Shown here one piece after another: positions 8,428 through 17,955 of a stretch of 53,607 bases of DNA (its first letter is position 1; each line of letters begins with the position of its first letter). The DNA comes from an uncultured Lachnospiraceae bacterium (GTDB lineage Bacteria; Bacillota; Clostridia; Lachnospirales; Lachnospiraceae): positions 1 to 53,607 of the forward strand of contig CALWCS010000154.1 of the NCBI GenBank assembly GCA_944376425.1, in the 5' to 3' direction. A model generated the notes under the pieces. That model was given only the letters and a program-made list of their open reading frames with translations, did not search any database and had not been told where the DNA came from. The position numbers and the translations under genes were made by a program.

Positions 8428-11271
8428 ATGACGGAAAAAAAAGAAGACAGACAGTGGATTAAAATCAGAGGTGCGAATGAACATAATCTGAAAAATATTG
8501 ACATTGATATCCCAAGAAATGAACTTGTCGTTCTGACAGGACTAAGCGGTTCAGGAAAATCTTCTCTGGCGTTTGACACCATCTATGCAGAAGGGCAGAG
8601 ACGTTACATGGAGTCTCTTTCTTCTTACGCAAGACAGTTTTTAGGTCAGATGGAAAAACCGGATGTAGAGAGCATTGAAGGACTTCCGCCTGCAATCTCG
8701 ATTGACCAAAAGACAACAAACCGCAATCCCAGATCGACAGTTGGAACTGTGACGGAAATTTACGACTACTTTCGGCTTTTGTATGCGAGAGTTGGAATTG
8801 TCCATTGTCCAAAGTGCGGCAGAGAGATCAGCAAACAGACTGTGGATCAGATGGTAGATCAGGTTATGAAACTGCCGCAGAGGACGAAAATTCAGTTGCT
8901 TGCCCCGATCGTCAGAGGACGAAAAGGAGAGCATGTTAAGCTCTTAGAACAAGTAAAAAAACGTGGATATGTCCGTGTGCAGATTGATGGAAACATGTAT
9001 GAATTGTCAGAAGAGATCAAATTGGACAAGAATATAAAACATAATATAGAAATTGTTGTAGACCGCCTGATTGTCAAAGAGGGAATTGAAAAACGGCTGA
9101 CAGATTCTTTGGAACAAGTTTTGGAACTTGCAGAAGGACTTGCTTATGTGGATGTCATAGGTCAAGAGATGATGCGTTTTAGCCAGAGTTTTTCCTGTCC
9201 GGATTGCGGCATCAGCATTGATGAAATTGAACCGAGAAGTTTTTCTTTTAATAATCCTTTTGGCGCCTGCCCTGACTGCTATGGACTGGGATATAAGATG
9301 GAGTTTGATGAAAACTTAATGATTCCGGATAAAAGCCTCAGTATCGCACAGGGAGCGATTGCAGTGATTGGATGGCAGTCCTGCACAGAAAAGGGAAGTT
9401 TTACACGGGCAATTTTAGATGCGCTTTCCAAGGAATATCAATTTGATTTGGACACACCATATCAGGATCTGCCGCAGGAAATTCAACAGATGCTGATTCA
9501 TGGAACGAATGGAAAAGAAGTAAAAGTACACTACCGGGGACAGAGAGGAGAAGGCGTCTATGATGTGGCATTTGAGGGCTTAATCAAAAATGTGGAGCGG
9601 CGCTATCGAGAGACGGCTTCCGACACCATAAAACAGGAATATGAATCTTTTATGCGAATCACTCCATGTAAGACATGTAAAGGTCAAAGGTTAAAGAAAG
9701 AAGCGCTAGCCGTTACGATTGCCGGAAAAAATATATATGAGATGACATCGATGTCTGTCAAAGAATTAAATGAGTTTTTAAAAGATTTAAAACTGAATTC
9801 TTATCAGGAAATGATCGGAAGCCAGATTCTAAAAGAAATTCGTTCCAGAATCGGTTTTCTTGTCAACGTAGGACTGGAGTATCTGACGCTTACAAGAGCT
9901 ACGGGGACGCTCTCCGGAGGGGAAGCACAGAGAATCCGGCTTGCCACACAGATTGGTTCAGGGCTTGTAGGAGTTGCTTATATTTTAGATGAGCCAAGCA
10001 TTGGACTGCACCAAAGAGATAATGACAAGTTGCTGCGCACATTAAATAATTTAAAAAATCTGGGAAATACCTTGATTGTAGTAGAGCATGATGAGGATAC
10101 AATGCGGGCGGCAGATTATATTGTAGATATCGGTCCCGGCGCCGGGGAACACGGAGGAGAAGTAGTAGCTGTAGGAACTGCCGAAGAGATTATGGCATGT
10201 CCGAATTCGATTACTGGAGATTATCTGTCAGGAAGAAGAAAAATTCCCGTCCCGAAACAGAGAAAAAAGCCGACCGGATTTTTAAAAGTGATCGGGGCAA
10301 AACAGAATAATCTGAGAAATATCAATGTAGAAATTCCGCTTGGAGTTATGACGTGCGTGACGGGAGTTTCAGGTTCAGGAAAAAGCTCTCTTGTCAATGA
10401 AATTTTATATAAAGTGCTGGCGCAGAAATTAAACAGAGCAAGAACAATCCCCGGAGAATACCGTTCGATAGAAGGAATAGAACAACTAGATAAGGTGATT
10501 GATATTGATCAGTCTCCAATCGGAAGAACTCCGCGTTCCAATCCTGCGACGTATACGGGAGTGTTTGATCTGATCCGGGATTTATTTGCCTCGACAGCAG
10601 ATGCAAAGGCAAAAGGATATAAAAAGGGAAGATTTAGTTTTAATGTGAAGGGCGGAAGATGTGAAGCATGCAGCGGAGACGGAATTTTGAAAATTGAGAT
10701 GCATTTTCTGCCGGATGTCTATGTGCCATGTGAAGTCTGCCATGGAAAACGGTATAACAGAGAAACATTGGAAGTAAAATATAAAGGGAAAAATATTTAT
10801 GATGTTTTGAATATGACAGTGGAAGAAGCACTTGAATTTTTTGAAAATGTTCCGGCAATCCGAAGAAAGATAGAAACATTAAATGAAGTGGGACTGTCTT
10901 ATATCAAACTTGGACAGCCTTCTACGATGCTTTCCGGAGGAGAAGCACAGAGAGTGAAGCTTGCGACAGAGTTAAGCAAAAGAAGCACCGGAAAGACAAT
11001 CTATATTTTAGATGAGCCGACAACGGGACTTCACTTTGCGGATGTTCATAAATTAATTGAAATTTTGCAGAAATTGGCTTCTGGAGGCAATACGGTAGTA
11101 GTGATCGAACACAATCTGGATGTGATAAAAACAGCAGACTATCTGATTGATATGGGACCGGAAGGAGGAGACGGAGGAGGAACAGTGGTTGCTTTTGGAA
11201 CACCAGAGGAAGTAGTGCAAAATCCGGCGTCGTACACAGGAAAGTATGTAAAAAAATATCTGGAAGAATAA
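8428..11271 (+). CDS. uvrA: UvrABC excinuclease subunit A
   Basis: DNA-damage sensor of nucleotide excision repair, a dimeric double ABC ATPase. At 947 residues it is standard length. Both ATPase halves are complete: Walker [10 protein letters not shown] at 38-46 and GVSGSGKSS near 647, and signature LSGGEAQR in each half. Zinc-binding pairs are CPKCG, CPDCG/CPDCYG, CKTCKG and [20 protein letters not shown] precedes the ATG. It follows uvrB and probably shares its SOS-type promoter. A hairpin terminator lies about 100 bases downstream (11370-11398). Confidence 0.98.
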   Translation: MTEKKEDRQWIKIRGANEHNLKNIDIDIPRNELVVLTGLSGSGKSSLAFDTIYAEGQRRYMESLSSYARQFLGQMEKPDVESIEGLPPAISIDQKTTNRNPRSTVGTVTEIYDYFRLLYARVGIVHCPKCGREISKQTVDQMVDQVMKLPQRTKIQLLAPIVRGRKGEHVKLLEQVKKRGYVRVQIDGNMYELSEEIKLDKNIKHNIEIVVDRLIVKEGIEKRLTDSLEQVLELAEGLAYVDVIGQEMMRFSQSFSCPDCGISIDEIEPRSFSFNNPFGACPDCYGLGYKMEFDENLMIPDKSLSIAQGAIAVIGWQSCTEKGSFTRAILDALSKEYQFDLDTPYQDLPQEIQQMLIHGTNGKEVKVHYRGQRGEGVYDVAFEGLIKNVERRYRETASDTIKQEYESFMRITPCKTCKGQRLKKEALAVTIAGKNIYEMTSMSVKELNEFLKDLKLNSYQEMIGSQILKEIRSRIGFLVNVGLEYLTLTRATGTLSGGEAQRIRLATQIGSGLVGVAYILDEPSIGLHQRDNDKLLRTLNNLKNLGNTLIVVEHDEDTMRAADYIVDIGPGAGEHGGEVVAVGTAEEIMACPNSITGDYLSGRRKIPVPKQRKKPTGFLKVIGAKQNNLRNINVEIPLGVMTCVTGVSGSGKSSLVNEILYKVLAQKLNRARTIPGEYRSIEGIEQLDKVIDIDQSPIGRTPRSNPATYTGVFDLIRDLFASTADAKAKGYKKGRFSFNVKGGRCEACSGDGILKIEMHFLPDVYVPCEVCHGKRYNRETLEVKYKGKNIYDVLNMTVEEALEFFENVPAIRRKIETLNEVGLSYIKLGQPSTMLSGGEAQRVKLATELSKRSTGKTIYILDEPTTGLHFADVHKLIEILQKLASGGNTVVVIEHNLDVIKTADYLIDMGPEGGDGGGTVVAFGTPEEVVQNPASYTGKYVKKYLEE

Positions 11272-11364
11272 TGATTTATTTTTTTAGATTGTATTATGAT
11301 GCTTAAACTTTAAAAATTATGTAAATAAGTATCAGTAAAGTTTTTCTGCCATTGCCTTTTACAC

Positions 11365-11530
11365 AATGAAAAAGCCCTGACTTAATGTCAGGGCTTTTCA
11401 AAGGAAAGAGAAAAAAATTAAAATATTTGAGGGAGTACTTCGCAGTGTGTGGGTGCTGCGAAGTGTGAGTTATGAAATATATTAGCTCCTTGCTAATATG
11501 CTGTTAGTATAAACGGTAAATGTGTTCAAA
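11365..11530 (-). ncRNA. putative structured small RNA, copy 1 of a tandem pair
   Basis: Lies in the 711-base gap between uvrA and mreB. The block is repeated at 11650-11813 with only a few differences in a ~130-base core. Visible hairpins: 11437-11445 with 11456-11464 (perfect 9 bp, 10-base loop), 11479-11486 with 11492-11499 (perfect 8 bp, 5-base loop), 11501-11505 with 11512-11516, and the GC-rich hairpin at 11370-11398. The minus strand is the better reading: there the GC-rich hairpin is a 3' terminator with a T-run, the 9-bp loop reads CACCCACACA, the next unpaired stretch reads ACTCCCTC (complementary to ribosome sites), and a U-rich tract precedes the terminator. A conserved TTTATACT block near 11505-11512 could be the -10. 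No -35 fits well, so the promoter and strand are inferences. Confidence 0.5.
11370..11398. terminator. intrinsic terminator, uvrA side and copy 1 of the twin element
   Basis: A perfect 12-base-pair stem (11370-11381 with 11387-11398) with a 5-base loop. T-runs follow on both strands (4 T on plus, 5 T on minus). On the plus strand it would end uvrBA. On the minus strand it would form the 3' end of the putative small RNA that occupies 11365-11500. Confidence 0.8.
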
Positions 11531-11649
11531 ATGTGTACTTCAGATAAAGAAAAATTAAAATTTGTAAAAGAAATTATTTAGATTTGAAAAGAAAAAATAA
11601 AAAAATTGAAAAAAATAGATAAGTTTATCCAAGAAAAAATTTCCGGACA

Positions 11650-11813
11650 GCAGAAAACCCTGGGGTTTACCAGGGTTTTCGAAAGGAAAGAGAAAAAATT
11701 AAAAATATTTGAGGGAGTACTCCGCAGCGTGTGGATACTGCGAAGTGTGAGTTATGAAATATATTAGCTCCTTGCTAATATGCCGTTAGTATAAACGGTA
11801 AATGTGTTCAAAT
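11650..11813 (-). ncRNA. putative structured small RNA, copy 2 of a tandem pair
   Basis: Second copy, offset by about 282 bases from copy 1. The core is nearly identical. The terminal hairpin (11653-11663 with 11670-11680) has a quite different stem sequence from that of copy 1 but the same form and place, so the structure is kept while its sequence changes. The short hairpin at 11784-11787/11794-11798 changes C-G to the U-G of copy 1 and stays paired. The 9-bp hairpin gains one C-A mismatch on plus, which is a G-U pair on the minus strand; this favours minus-strand transcription. The loop differs but keeps CCACAC. Function unknown. Confidence 0.5.
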
Positions 11814-11899
11814 TATGTTTTTGAAGTGAAAAAAAAATGAAGTTTATGAAGGATTTCGGTAGAAAAAAGAAAAAGAAAAAAAATAAAGGAAAAAATGGC

Positions 11900-11928
11900 T
11901 TTTCAAGAGAAAAGGTCTTGTATATAAT
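11900..11928 (+). promoter_or_regulatory. mreB promoter
   Basis: TTTTCA (11900-11905), 17-base spacer, TATAAT (11923-11928), 55 bases before the mreB start. The -35 matches 4 of 6 consensus positions; the -10 is perfect. Confidence 0.6.
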
Positions 11929-11982
11929 AGAAACGACAGAAACATACCAAAAGATGAGAAGAGATCAGAGAGGAGCGTCGAT

Positions 11983-12981
11983 ATGGCGGCTACAAATATA
12001 GGAATTGATTTGGGAACAGCAAGTATTTTAGTGTATGTCAGAGGAAAAGGAGTTGTCTTAAAAGAGCCATCTTTGGTTGCACTTGACCGGGAAGAGAACC
12101 GAATTAAGGCGATTGGAGAAGAAGCACGGGTTTTGCTGAGCCGGTCGGCAGGAAATATCGTAGCAATCCGTCCTCTTCAAAATGGTGTTATTTCTGATTA
12201 TACTGTGACAGAGAGAATGCTGAAGTATTTTATTCAGAAGGCAAGCGGAAAGATTTCTTTTTTTAAGCCGCGTGTCAGCATTTGCGTTCCCACAAGCGTA
12301 ACAGAAGTAGAAAAAAAGGCAGTGGAGGATGCAGCATATCAGGCAGGAGCACGGGAAGTCCGGATCATTGAAGGACCGATTGCGGCAGCTATGGGATCTG
12401 GAATTGATACTTCAAGACCGTGTGGAAATATGATTGTAGATATTGGTGCCGGAACATGCGATGCGGCTGTCATTTCACTTGACGGGATTGTAGTAAGTTC
12501 CTCGATTAAAGTAGCAGGAGATAATTTTGATCAGGATATTGTGCGGTATATGAAGCAAAAATACAATCTGGTCATAGGCGAAGAAATGGCAGAGGATATT
12601 AAAATCAAAATCGGAACAGCCTTTGAAAAACCAGAGCAAAAAGTTATGGAAGTAGTAGGAAGAGATTTGATTACAGGTCTGCCAAAGACGGTGCGCGTGA
12701 CATCAGAAGACACAAGAGATGCCTTGAAAGATTCGATATCGCAGATTGTAGATGTGGTCCGCAGTGTATTAGAGAGAACTCCGCCAGAGTTAGCTGCTGA
12801 TGTAGCAGACAGAGGAATTGTTCTTACAGGCGGAGGAGCACTTTTAAGCGGATTGGAAGAATTAATTGAGGAAAAGACGGGAATCAATGTTATGACGGCA
12901 GAAGAGCCGTTAATGGCTGTCGCACTGGGAACGGGAAAATTTGTGGAGCTGACTGCATCCAACAATAAAATGGAGGATTAG
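11983..12981 (+). CDS. mreB: MreB/Mbl-family rod-shape actin homologue
   Basis: 332 residues, normal MreB length. ATP-binding motifs of the actin fold are present: IDLGTAS at 8-14, VDIGAGTCD near 149, and LTGGGALLSG near 285. MreB forms membrane filaments that guide the elongasome (MreCD, RodA, PBP2) and so side-wall peptidoglycan synthesis. It stands alone, without mreC and mreD, as do the Mbl and MreBH paralogues of Firmicutes; which paralogue this is cannot be told from sequence alone. It has its own promoter upstream and a terminator just downstream. Confidence 0.93.
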   Translation: MAATNIGIDLGTASILVYVRGKGVVLKEPSLVALDREENRIKAIGEEARVLLSRSAGNIVAIRPLQNGVISDYTVTERMLKYFIQKASGKISFFKPRVSICVPTSVTEVEKKAVEDAAYQAGAREVRIIEGPIAAAMGSGIDTSRPCGNMIVDIGAGTCDAAVISLDGIVVSSSIKVAGDNFDQDIVRYMKQKYNLVIGEEMAEDIKIKIGTAFEKPEQKVMEVVGRDLITGLPKTVRVTSEDTRDALKDSISQIVDVVRSVLERTPPELAADVADRGIVLTGGGALLSGLEELIEEKTGINVMTAEEPLMAVALGTGKFVELTASNNKMED

Positions 12982-12988
12982 TAAATGG

Positions 12989-13021
12989 GGGTATCTTTAG
13001 AGAGAAAATCTAAAGCTGCCC
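12989..13021 (+). terminator. mreB terminator
   Basis: Stem of about 12 paired positions (12989-13001 with 13009-13021) with one mismatch, a 7-base loop GAGAAAA, a GGG/CCC base, then TATTTT. It lies between mreB and recD2. Confidence 0.65.
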
Positions 13022-13085
13022 TATTTTAAAAAAGAGGATTTCTACTTAGCAGTCTGCCAAAAAGAGATAGAGGAGCAGAAAATAG

Positions 13086-15350
13086 ATGACAGAAACAATA
13101 GAAGGATATGTGGATCACATTGTGTTTCGAAACCAGGAAAATGGATATACCGTAATGAATGTGATCTGTCAAGGGGAAGAACTGACCTGTGTAGGAGTAC
13201 TTCCGTACATAAGTGAGGGAGAAAATATAGAAGCAGAAGGAAGTTTTGTGGAACATACGATATATGGAAAGCAGTTTAAAATTCAGAAAATAGAATTAAA
13301 AACTCCAGAAGATGAGACAGCGATAGAACGATATCTGGGAAGTGGCGCAATTAAAGGAATTGGCATTGCTTTGGCCGCAAGAATTGTAAAAAAATTTAAA
13401 CAGGATACGTTTCGGGTTATGGAAGAAGAGCCGGAACGTCTTGCAGAAGTGAAGGGAATCAGTGAAAAGAAGGCAAGAGAAATCGCAAACCAGATGACAG
13501 AAAAACAGGATATGCGAAAAGCGATGGTTTTTTTGCAGAAATATGGAATTTCGACGACAATTGGAGCCAAAATTTATCAGAAATATGGTCAGGAACTCTA
13601 CCATGTAATCCAGGAAAATCCATACCGAATGGCGGATGATATTTCAGGAATCGGCTTTAAAATTGCAGATGAGATTGCAGCCCGCGCAGGAATCCGTCTT
13701 GACTCGGATTACCGAATTAAATGCGGTATCAGTTATTGCCTTCAAAAAGCGGCAGGAGAAGGTCATGTTTATCTTCCTAAACCTATCTTGATGGAACGTG
13801 TCAGTGAATTGTTAGGACTATTGCCGGAACAGATAGAAAAACAGCTGATGGATCTGGCGATAGAGAGAAAAATAGTCATAAAAGAGAAAAATCATGAATG
13901 GATTGTTTATGGAAATCAGTCTTATTTTATGGAGCTTCAGATTGCTAAAAAACTGTATGATTTGAATATTTCAGAGGAAATTTCAGAAGAAGAAGTAAGA
14001 AAAAAGATTGCAGTTATTGAACACAGAATAGATACAAAGTTAGATGAACTGCAAAAAAAAGCAGTAATCGAGGCAGTCAGAACAGGAATTTTAATTCTGA
14101 CCGGAGGTCCCGGAACAGGAAAGACAACAACGATCAATACAATGATTGACTATTTTGAGATGGAAGGCTTAGAAGTTCGGCTGGCGGCTCCTACAGGGAG
14201 AGCGGCTAAGAGAATGACTGAGACTACAAAAAGGGAAGCACAGACAATTCACAGACTGCTGGAAGTCAGCGGAATTCCTGAAGAACATCGTGAGGAAGGG
14301 ATGTTCGGGAGAAATGAAGAAAATCAGTTGGAAACAGATGTGCTGATTATTGATGAAATGTCCATGGTGGATGTCTATTTAATGAAGGCGCTTCTCGGAG
14401 CGGTTGCAGTCGGCACAAGACTGATTCTGGTCGGAGACGTCAATCAGCTTCCTTCTGTGGGACCAGGCAGTGTCTTAAAGGATCTGATTCAGTCAGAATG
14501 TCTGAATGTAGTCCGCTTAAATAAGATTTTCAGACAGGCAAAAGAAAGTGATATTATTGTAAATGCTCATAAAATCAATCGTGGAGAACAAATTACACTG
14601 GACAATAAAAGCAGAGATTTCTTCTTTTTAAAGAGAGAAGATGCGAATGTGATCATCAGTGTCGTTCTTACTTTGATTCAGAAAAAGCTGCCAGGATATG
14701 TACAGGCAGATCCGTTAGAAATTCAAGTATTGACGCCAATGAGAAAAGGACTTTTAGGGGTAGAACGGTTAAACCGTATTTTGCAGGAATATTTAAATCC
14801 CAGAGCGTTATCAAAAAAAGAAAAAGAGTATAAAGACGGTTTTTTCCGTGAAGGAGATAAGGTAATGCAGATAAAAAATAATTATCAGCTGGAATGGGAA
14901 GTGCGTGGAAATTACGGAATCCCGATAGAAAAGGGAATGGGCGTTTTTAATGGAGATATGGGAATTGTGCGGGAAATCAATCTTTTTGCAGAAACCCTAA
15001 CAGTAGAATTTGACGAACGGCGTTTTGTAGAGTATCCATGGCAACAGTTAGATGAACTGGAACTTGCTTATGCGGTGACGGTTCATAAAGCGCAGGGAAG
15101 TGAGTATCCTGCGGTAGTGATTCCTTTGCTGACAGGTCCCAAAATGCTGATGACAAGGAATTTATTGTATACGGCGGTCACAAGAGCGAGAAAATGCGTG
15201 ACTTTAGTTGGAAATCCAGATACATTTACTCAGATGATTTTAAATGAGTTTGAACAAAAAAGATATACTACGTTAGACGACCGTATACGGGAAATTTTCG
15301 GCGTGATTCCGGAAGAAGAGACAAGACCTGTATTTAGCGGGCAGCCTTGA
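13086..15350 (+). CDS. recD2: RecD2-type 5'-3' DNA helicase
   Basis: 754 residues, the length of the RecD2 class found in bacteria lacking RecBC partners. An N-terminal OB-like domain is followed by tandem helix-hairpin-helix motifs (IKGIGIALAARI and VKGISEKKAREIA, residues ~90-140), then a superfamily 1B helicase core: Walker A GGPGTGKTTT near 340, Walker B LIIDEMSMVD near 420, the VHKAQGSEYPAV motif near 667 and LLYTAVTRARK near 695. RecD2 unwinds DNA 5' to 3' and aids mismatch repair and fork stability. The ATG is preceded by GAGGAG. comF follows after 93 bases. Confidence 0.95.
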   Translation: MTETIEGYVDHIVFRNQENGYTVMNVICQGEELTCVGVLPYISEGENIEAEGSFVEHTIYGKQFKIQKIELKTPEDETAIERYLGSGAIKGIGIALAARIVKKFKQDTFRVMEEEPERLAEVKGISEKKAREIANQMTEKQDMRKAMVFLQKYGISTTIGAKIYQKYGQELYHVIQENPYRMADDISGIGFKIADEIAARAGIRLDSDYRIKCGISYCLQKAAGEGHVYLPKPILMERVSELLGLLPEQIEKQLMDLAIERKIVIKEKNHEWIVYGNQSYFMELQIAKKLYDLNISEEISEEEVRKKIAVIEHRIDTKLDELQKKAVIEAVRTGILILTGGPGTGKTTTINTMIDYFEMEGLEVRLAAPTGRAAKRMTETTKREAQTIHRLLEVSGIPEEHREEGMFGRNEENQLETDVLIIDEMSMVDVYLMKALLGAVAVGTRLILVGDVNQLPSVGPGSVLKDLIQSECLNVVRLNKIFRQAKESDIIVNAHKINRGEQITLDNKSRDFFFLKREDANVIISVVLTLIQKKLPGYVQADPLEIQVLTPMRKGLLGVERLNRILQEYLNPRALSKKEKEYKDGFFREGDKVMQIKNNYQLEWEVRGNYGIPIEKGMGVFNGDMGIVREINLFAETLTVEFDERRFVEYPWQQLDELELAYAVTVHKAQGSEYPAVVIPLLTGPKMLMTRNLLYTAVTRARKCVTLVGNPDTFTQMILNEFEQKRYTTLDDRIREIFGVIPEEETRPVFSGQP

Positions 15351-15443
15351 GACATAGGAAAGATCATAGCGATATCATAGGAAAACAAAAACGTAAAATC
15401 TGTCAGAATTTCGTGCTAAAAAGGGAGAGAGCCGGAAAAAGAC

Positions 15444-16241
15444 ATGATCAGAGAATGGGTGGAAGGAATTTTTTATCCGTTTCGATGTCCGATTTGCCAG
15501 AAAATCATTGTAGGGCAGAAACAGACAATATGCAATTCCTGTGAGAAAAAAATAAAAAAGATTACAGAGCCGCGCTGTAAAAAATGCGGAAGACCCATCC
15601 GCATTTTAGAGCAGGAAAACTGTTTTGACTGTGAAAGAACACATCATTTTTATGAAGAAGGAATAGGAATTTATCTGTATGAGGGGGATATGCGCCGAGC
15701 AGTCCACCGAATGAAATTTCAAAATAAAAGAGTGTATGCAAAGGTTTTTGGAGAAATTATGGCAAAGGAAATACAGGATAAAATTACAAAATGGGAGATA
15801 GAAGCGATTGTTCCAGTGCCAATGCATAAAAAAAAGCAGAGAAAAAGAGGATATAACCAAGCAGAATTGCTTGCACAGACAATAGCAGATAGATGGAACA
15901 TTGAGATAAAAAAAGATTGGGTGGTTCGGGTAAAAGAGACAGCTCCGCAGAAAGATCTGGAAAAAAAAGCCAGAGAAAATAACATGAAAAAAGCTTTTAC
16001 TATCATAAAAAATGATGTAGAATTAAAGAAAATACTGATTGTAGATGATATCTATACGACAGGAAGCACAGTTGATGCAGTAGCCCATATATTAAAAAAA
16101 CATGGAGCCCAAAAAGTTTATTTCGTAAGTCTTTGTATTGGCAGAGGGGAGGAAACTGGGCAAGTGGATAGAAAAAATGAAAGTCTTATAAAAAGAGAGA
16201 GCAAAATGTGTCCGGACAAATGGAAAAAAGAAAAGAAATGA
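15444..16241 (+). CDS. comF: ComFC-family phosphoribosyltransferase-like protein
   Basis: 265 residues. The N-terminus has zinc-binding pairs (CPIC, CNSC, CKKC, CFDC; residues ~15-72) and the C-terminus has a type I phosphoribosyltransferase fold with the PRPP-binding loop ILIVDDIYTTGST near 195-207 and the RGYNQAE motif near 132. ComFC is needed for DNA uptake in natural competence and binds single-stranded DNA and helicase partners. In Clostridia the gene is common even where competence is unknown. The last ~25 residues are lysine-rich and not conserved. The GTP/PRPP chemistry, if any, is not established for this family. Confidence 0.9.
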   Translation: MIREWVEGIFYPFRCPICQKIIVGQKQTICNSCEKKIKKITEPRCKKCGRPIRILEQENCFDCERTHHFYEEGIGIYLYEGDMRRAVHRMKFQNKRVYAKVFGEIMAKEIQDKITKWEIEAIVPVPMHKKKQRKRGYNQAELLAQTIADRWNIEIKKDWVVRVKETAPQKDLEKKARENNMKKAFTIIKNDVELKKILIVDDIYTTGSTVDAVAHILKKHGAQKVYFVSLCIGRGEETGQVDRKNESLIKRESKMCPDKWKKEKK

Positions 16242-16279
16242 CGATACAGAGAATAAAACTTTCTTTTGAAAAAGACTTA

Positions 16280-16288
16280 TGTTATAAT
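16280..16288 (+). promoter_or_regulatory. extended -10 promoter of the cdaA operon
   Basis: TGTTATAAT is a perfect extended -10, 65 bases before the first gene of the operon. No clear -35 lies 17 bases upstream. Confidence 0.5.
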
Positions 16289-16352
16289 AAAAATAATGTT
16301 AAAACTATAAAATAAAAAAGGAAAAGAGAAATAAAATAGTCAGGAGGAAAGC

Positions 16353-16763
16353 ATGATAAATCAGAAAAAAGTACGGGATATGACCAGATTGGCTATTTTT
16401 GAAAAACATCACAGAAAAGAAATTGATACAGTAAAGACAACTTATCGCAGCGATTATGTCAGCAGCTATCTTATGAAAAACTGGTTTCGCATTACGTTAG
16501 CTTTTGGAATCGGATTGGTGCTGTGGGCATTATATCGATTGGATGAAATTGCAGATTCGTTAAACCGTATGGATCCGGTTCAGTTTGGACTTCAGATTTT
16601 AACTGTTTATCTGATCGTAGCAGTCAGTTATTTAGCTGTCACTTGGGGGATTTATACAATCCGATACCGGCAGATGAAAAAGGCGAGAGATGAGTATCAG
16701 CAGCTGATGGAGCCTCTGATAAAAGAGTATCAAAAGACAGAACAAAGGAGAACAAGAGAATGA
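16353..16763 (+). CDS. small membrane protein of unknown function, cdaA operon
   Basis: Not recognised. 136 residues with two membrane segments (WFRITLAFGIGLVLWAL near 46-62 and LTVYLIVAVSYLAVTWGIY near 85-103), a charged N-terminus and a charged C-terminal helix (QMKKARDEYQQLMEPLIKEY). AGGAGG precedes the ATG at good distance. Its stop overlaps the next start by four bases (ATGA), so the two are tightly coupled. With the following gene it forms a pair of membrane proteins in front of cdaA, which points to a role linked to c-di-AMP synthesis or to wall control, but no motif supports this. Confidence 0.8.
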   Translation: MINQKKVRDMTRLAIFEKHHRKEIDTVKTTYRSDYVSSYLMKNWFRITLAFGIGLVLWALYRLDEIADSLNRMDPVQFGLQILTVYLIVAVSYLAVTWGIYTIRYRQMKKARDEYQQLMEPLIKEYQKTEQRRTRE

Positions 16764-17950
16764 AATCACTGTTAAAACTACGTAGATCTCTACAGAAATT
16801 TTATAATAAAAATGCGGTCTGGGTTCAGGCAGTTTTAAAATTTTTGTTGGCTTTGACAGTATTTCAGATGATTCAGATGCAAATTGGATCTGCACAGACA
16901 ATTCGCAGCGTTATGATTACTGTGGTGCTTGCAGTTGTCAGTGCTTTTTTATCGACAAATGTGATTGCAGTTTTTGCCGGCATTCTTTTTATGTATCACC
17001 TTAGCTCTCTATCACCGGAAGCGCTTGGAGTAGGAGGAGCTGTGATTTTGATTGTAGGTTTGGTGTATTTTGGAACCGGACCAAAGGAAAGTTACGCACT
17101 GCTTTTGACACCTGTGACCTTGGCGCTCCATATACCGTGTCTGATGCCCGTGATTCTTGGATTAGTGGAAGGACCATCAGCAGCATGGGGGATTGCAGCA
17201 GGAACGATTCTCTATTATACCATGCAGATTTTGACGGGAAGCGCGTATATGACGATTCCGGGCGAAGGAATGGATGAAATTTTAAGCCATATTATGGGGG
17301 TTTTAAATGAGATAGTCCGTGCAAATGATATCATTTTGATGACGATTATCTTACTTCTTGTATTTGCAGTAGTTTCTATGATCCGGAGAATGTCGGTGGA
17401 TTATGCCTGGTATCTGGCAATCGGCACTGGAGTTTTTTCCTATATTTTGTTGGAAGTGATTGCAATTGTTGCCATGAATAGTCAGGAAAGTCTGATAGGA
17501 ACATTTTTAAGCGCAGTTGTGACGGTTTTTGCAGCAATGGCTGTTCAGATTTTTGTGTTCAGCGTAGATTATCGCAGAACAGAACGAATTCAGTTTGAAG
17601 ATGATGATTTTTATTATTATGTAAAAGCAGTTCCTAAAATAGGACGAAAAAAACGAAAAGCAGAAATCCCCGCACAGATGGAATCACAGCCGTATCAACA
17701 AAGATGGGAACAACCAAAAAACGTAACACAAACGGCAGATGGATGGCAAAAAGAAATGCAAAGGAGAAATCCAAACGAAGAGGAAGCTTTGCAGGAACAG
17801 ATGAGAAAACAACAGGAACAGTATTTTAGAGATGCATCGCGTTATGCCGCTTCCACACAGGAGGACATAAAAGAGCGGGAAAGACAGGAATGGTTAAGAC
17901 GCCGGACAGAGCAAGGCGGAAGTCGATATGATAAAAGAAAAGGAGGATGA
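16760..17950 (+). CDS. polytopic membrane protein of unknown function, cdaA operon
   Basis: Not recognised. 396 residues: an N-terminal basic segment, then about eight membrane segments up to residue ~270 (including a G-rich GAVILIVGLVYFGTGPK stretch), then a ~120-residue hydrophilic tail rich in Gln, Arg and Glu that should lie in the cytoplasm and may be helical. The tail begins with an acidic-aromatic patch, EDDDFYYYV. It starts in the four-base overlap with the preceding gene, and its own stop overlaps the ribosome site of cdaA. It could be a transporter-like partner or regulator of CdaA; this is inference from place only. Confidence 0.8.
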   Translation: MKSLLKLRRSLQKFYNKNAVWVQAVLKFLLALTVFQMIQMQIGSAQTIRSVMITVVLAVVSAFLSTNVIAVFAGILFMYHLSSLSPEALGVGGAVILIVGLVYFGTGPKESYALLLTPVTLALHIPCLMPVILGLVEGPSAAWGIAAGTILYYTMQILTGSAYMTIPGEGMDEILSHIMGVLNEIVRANDIILMTIILLLVFAVVSMIRRMSVDYAWYLAIGTGVFSYILLEVIAIVAMNSQESLIGTFLSAVVTVFAAMAVQIFVFSVDYRRTERIQFEDDDFYYYVKAVPKIGRKKRKAEIPAQMESQPYQQRWEQPKNVTQTADGWQKEMQRRNPNEEEALQEQMRKQQEQYFRDASRYAASTQEDIKERERQEWLRRRTEQGGSRYDKRKGG

Positions 17951-17955
17951 GACGA

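Noticed and set aside
11472..11507. An 11-codon plus-strand frame (MKYISSLLICC) in copy 1 of the twin element, repeated in copy 2 as MKYISSLLICR.
   Set aside because: It has no ribosome site and coincides with the palindrome of the 8-bp hairpin, so its conservation follows from the repeat itself.
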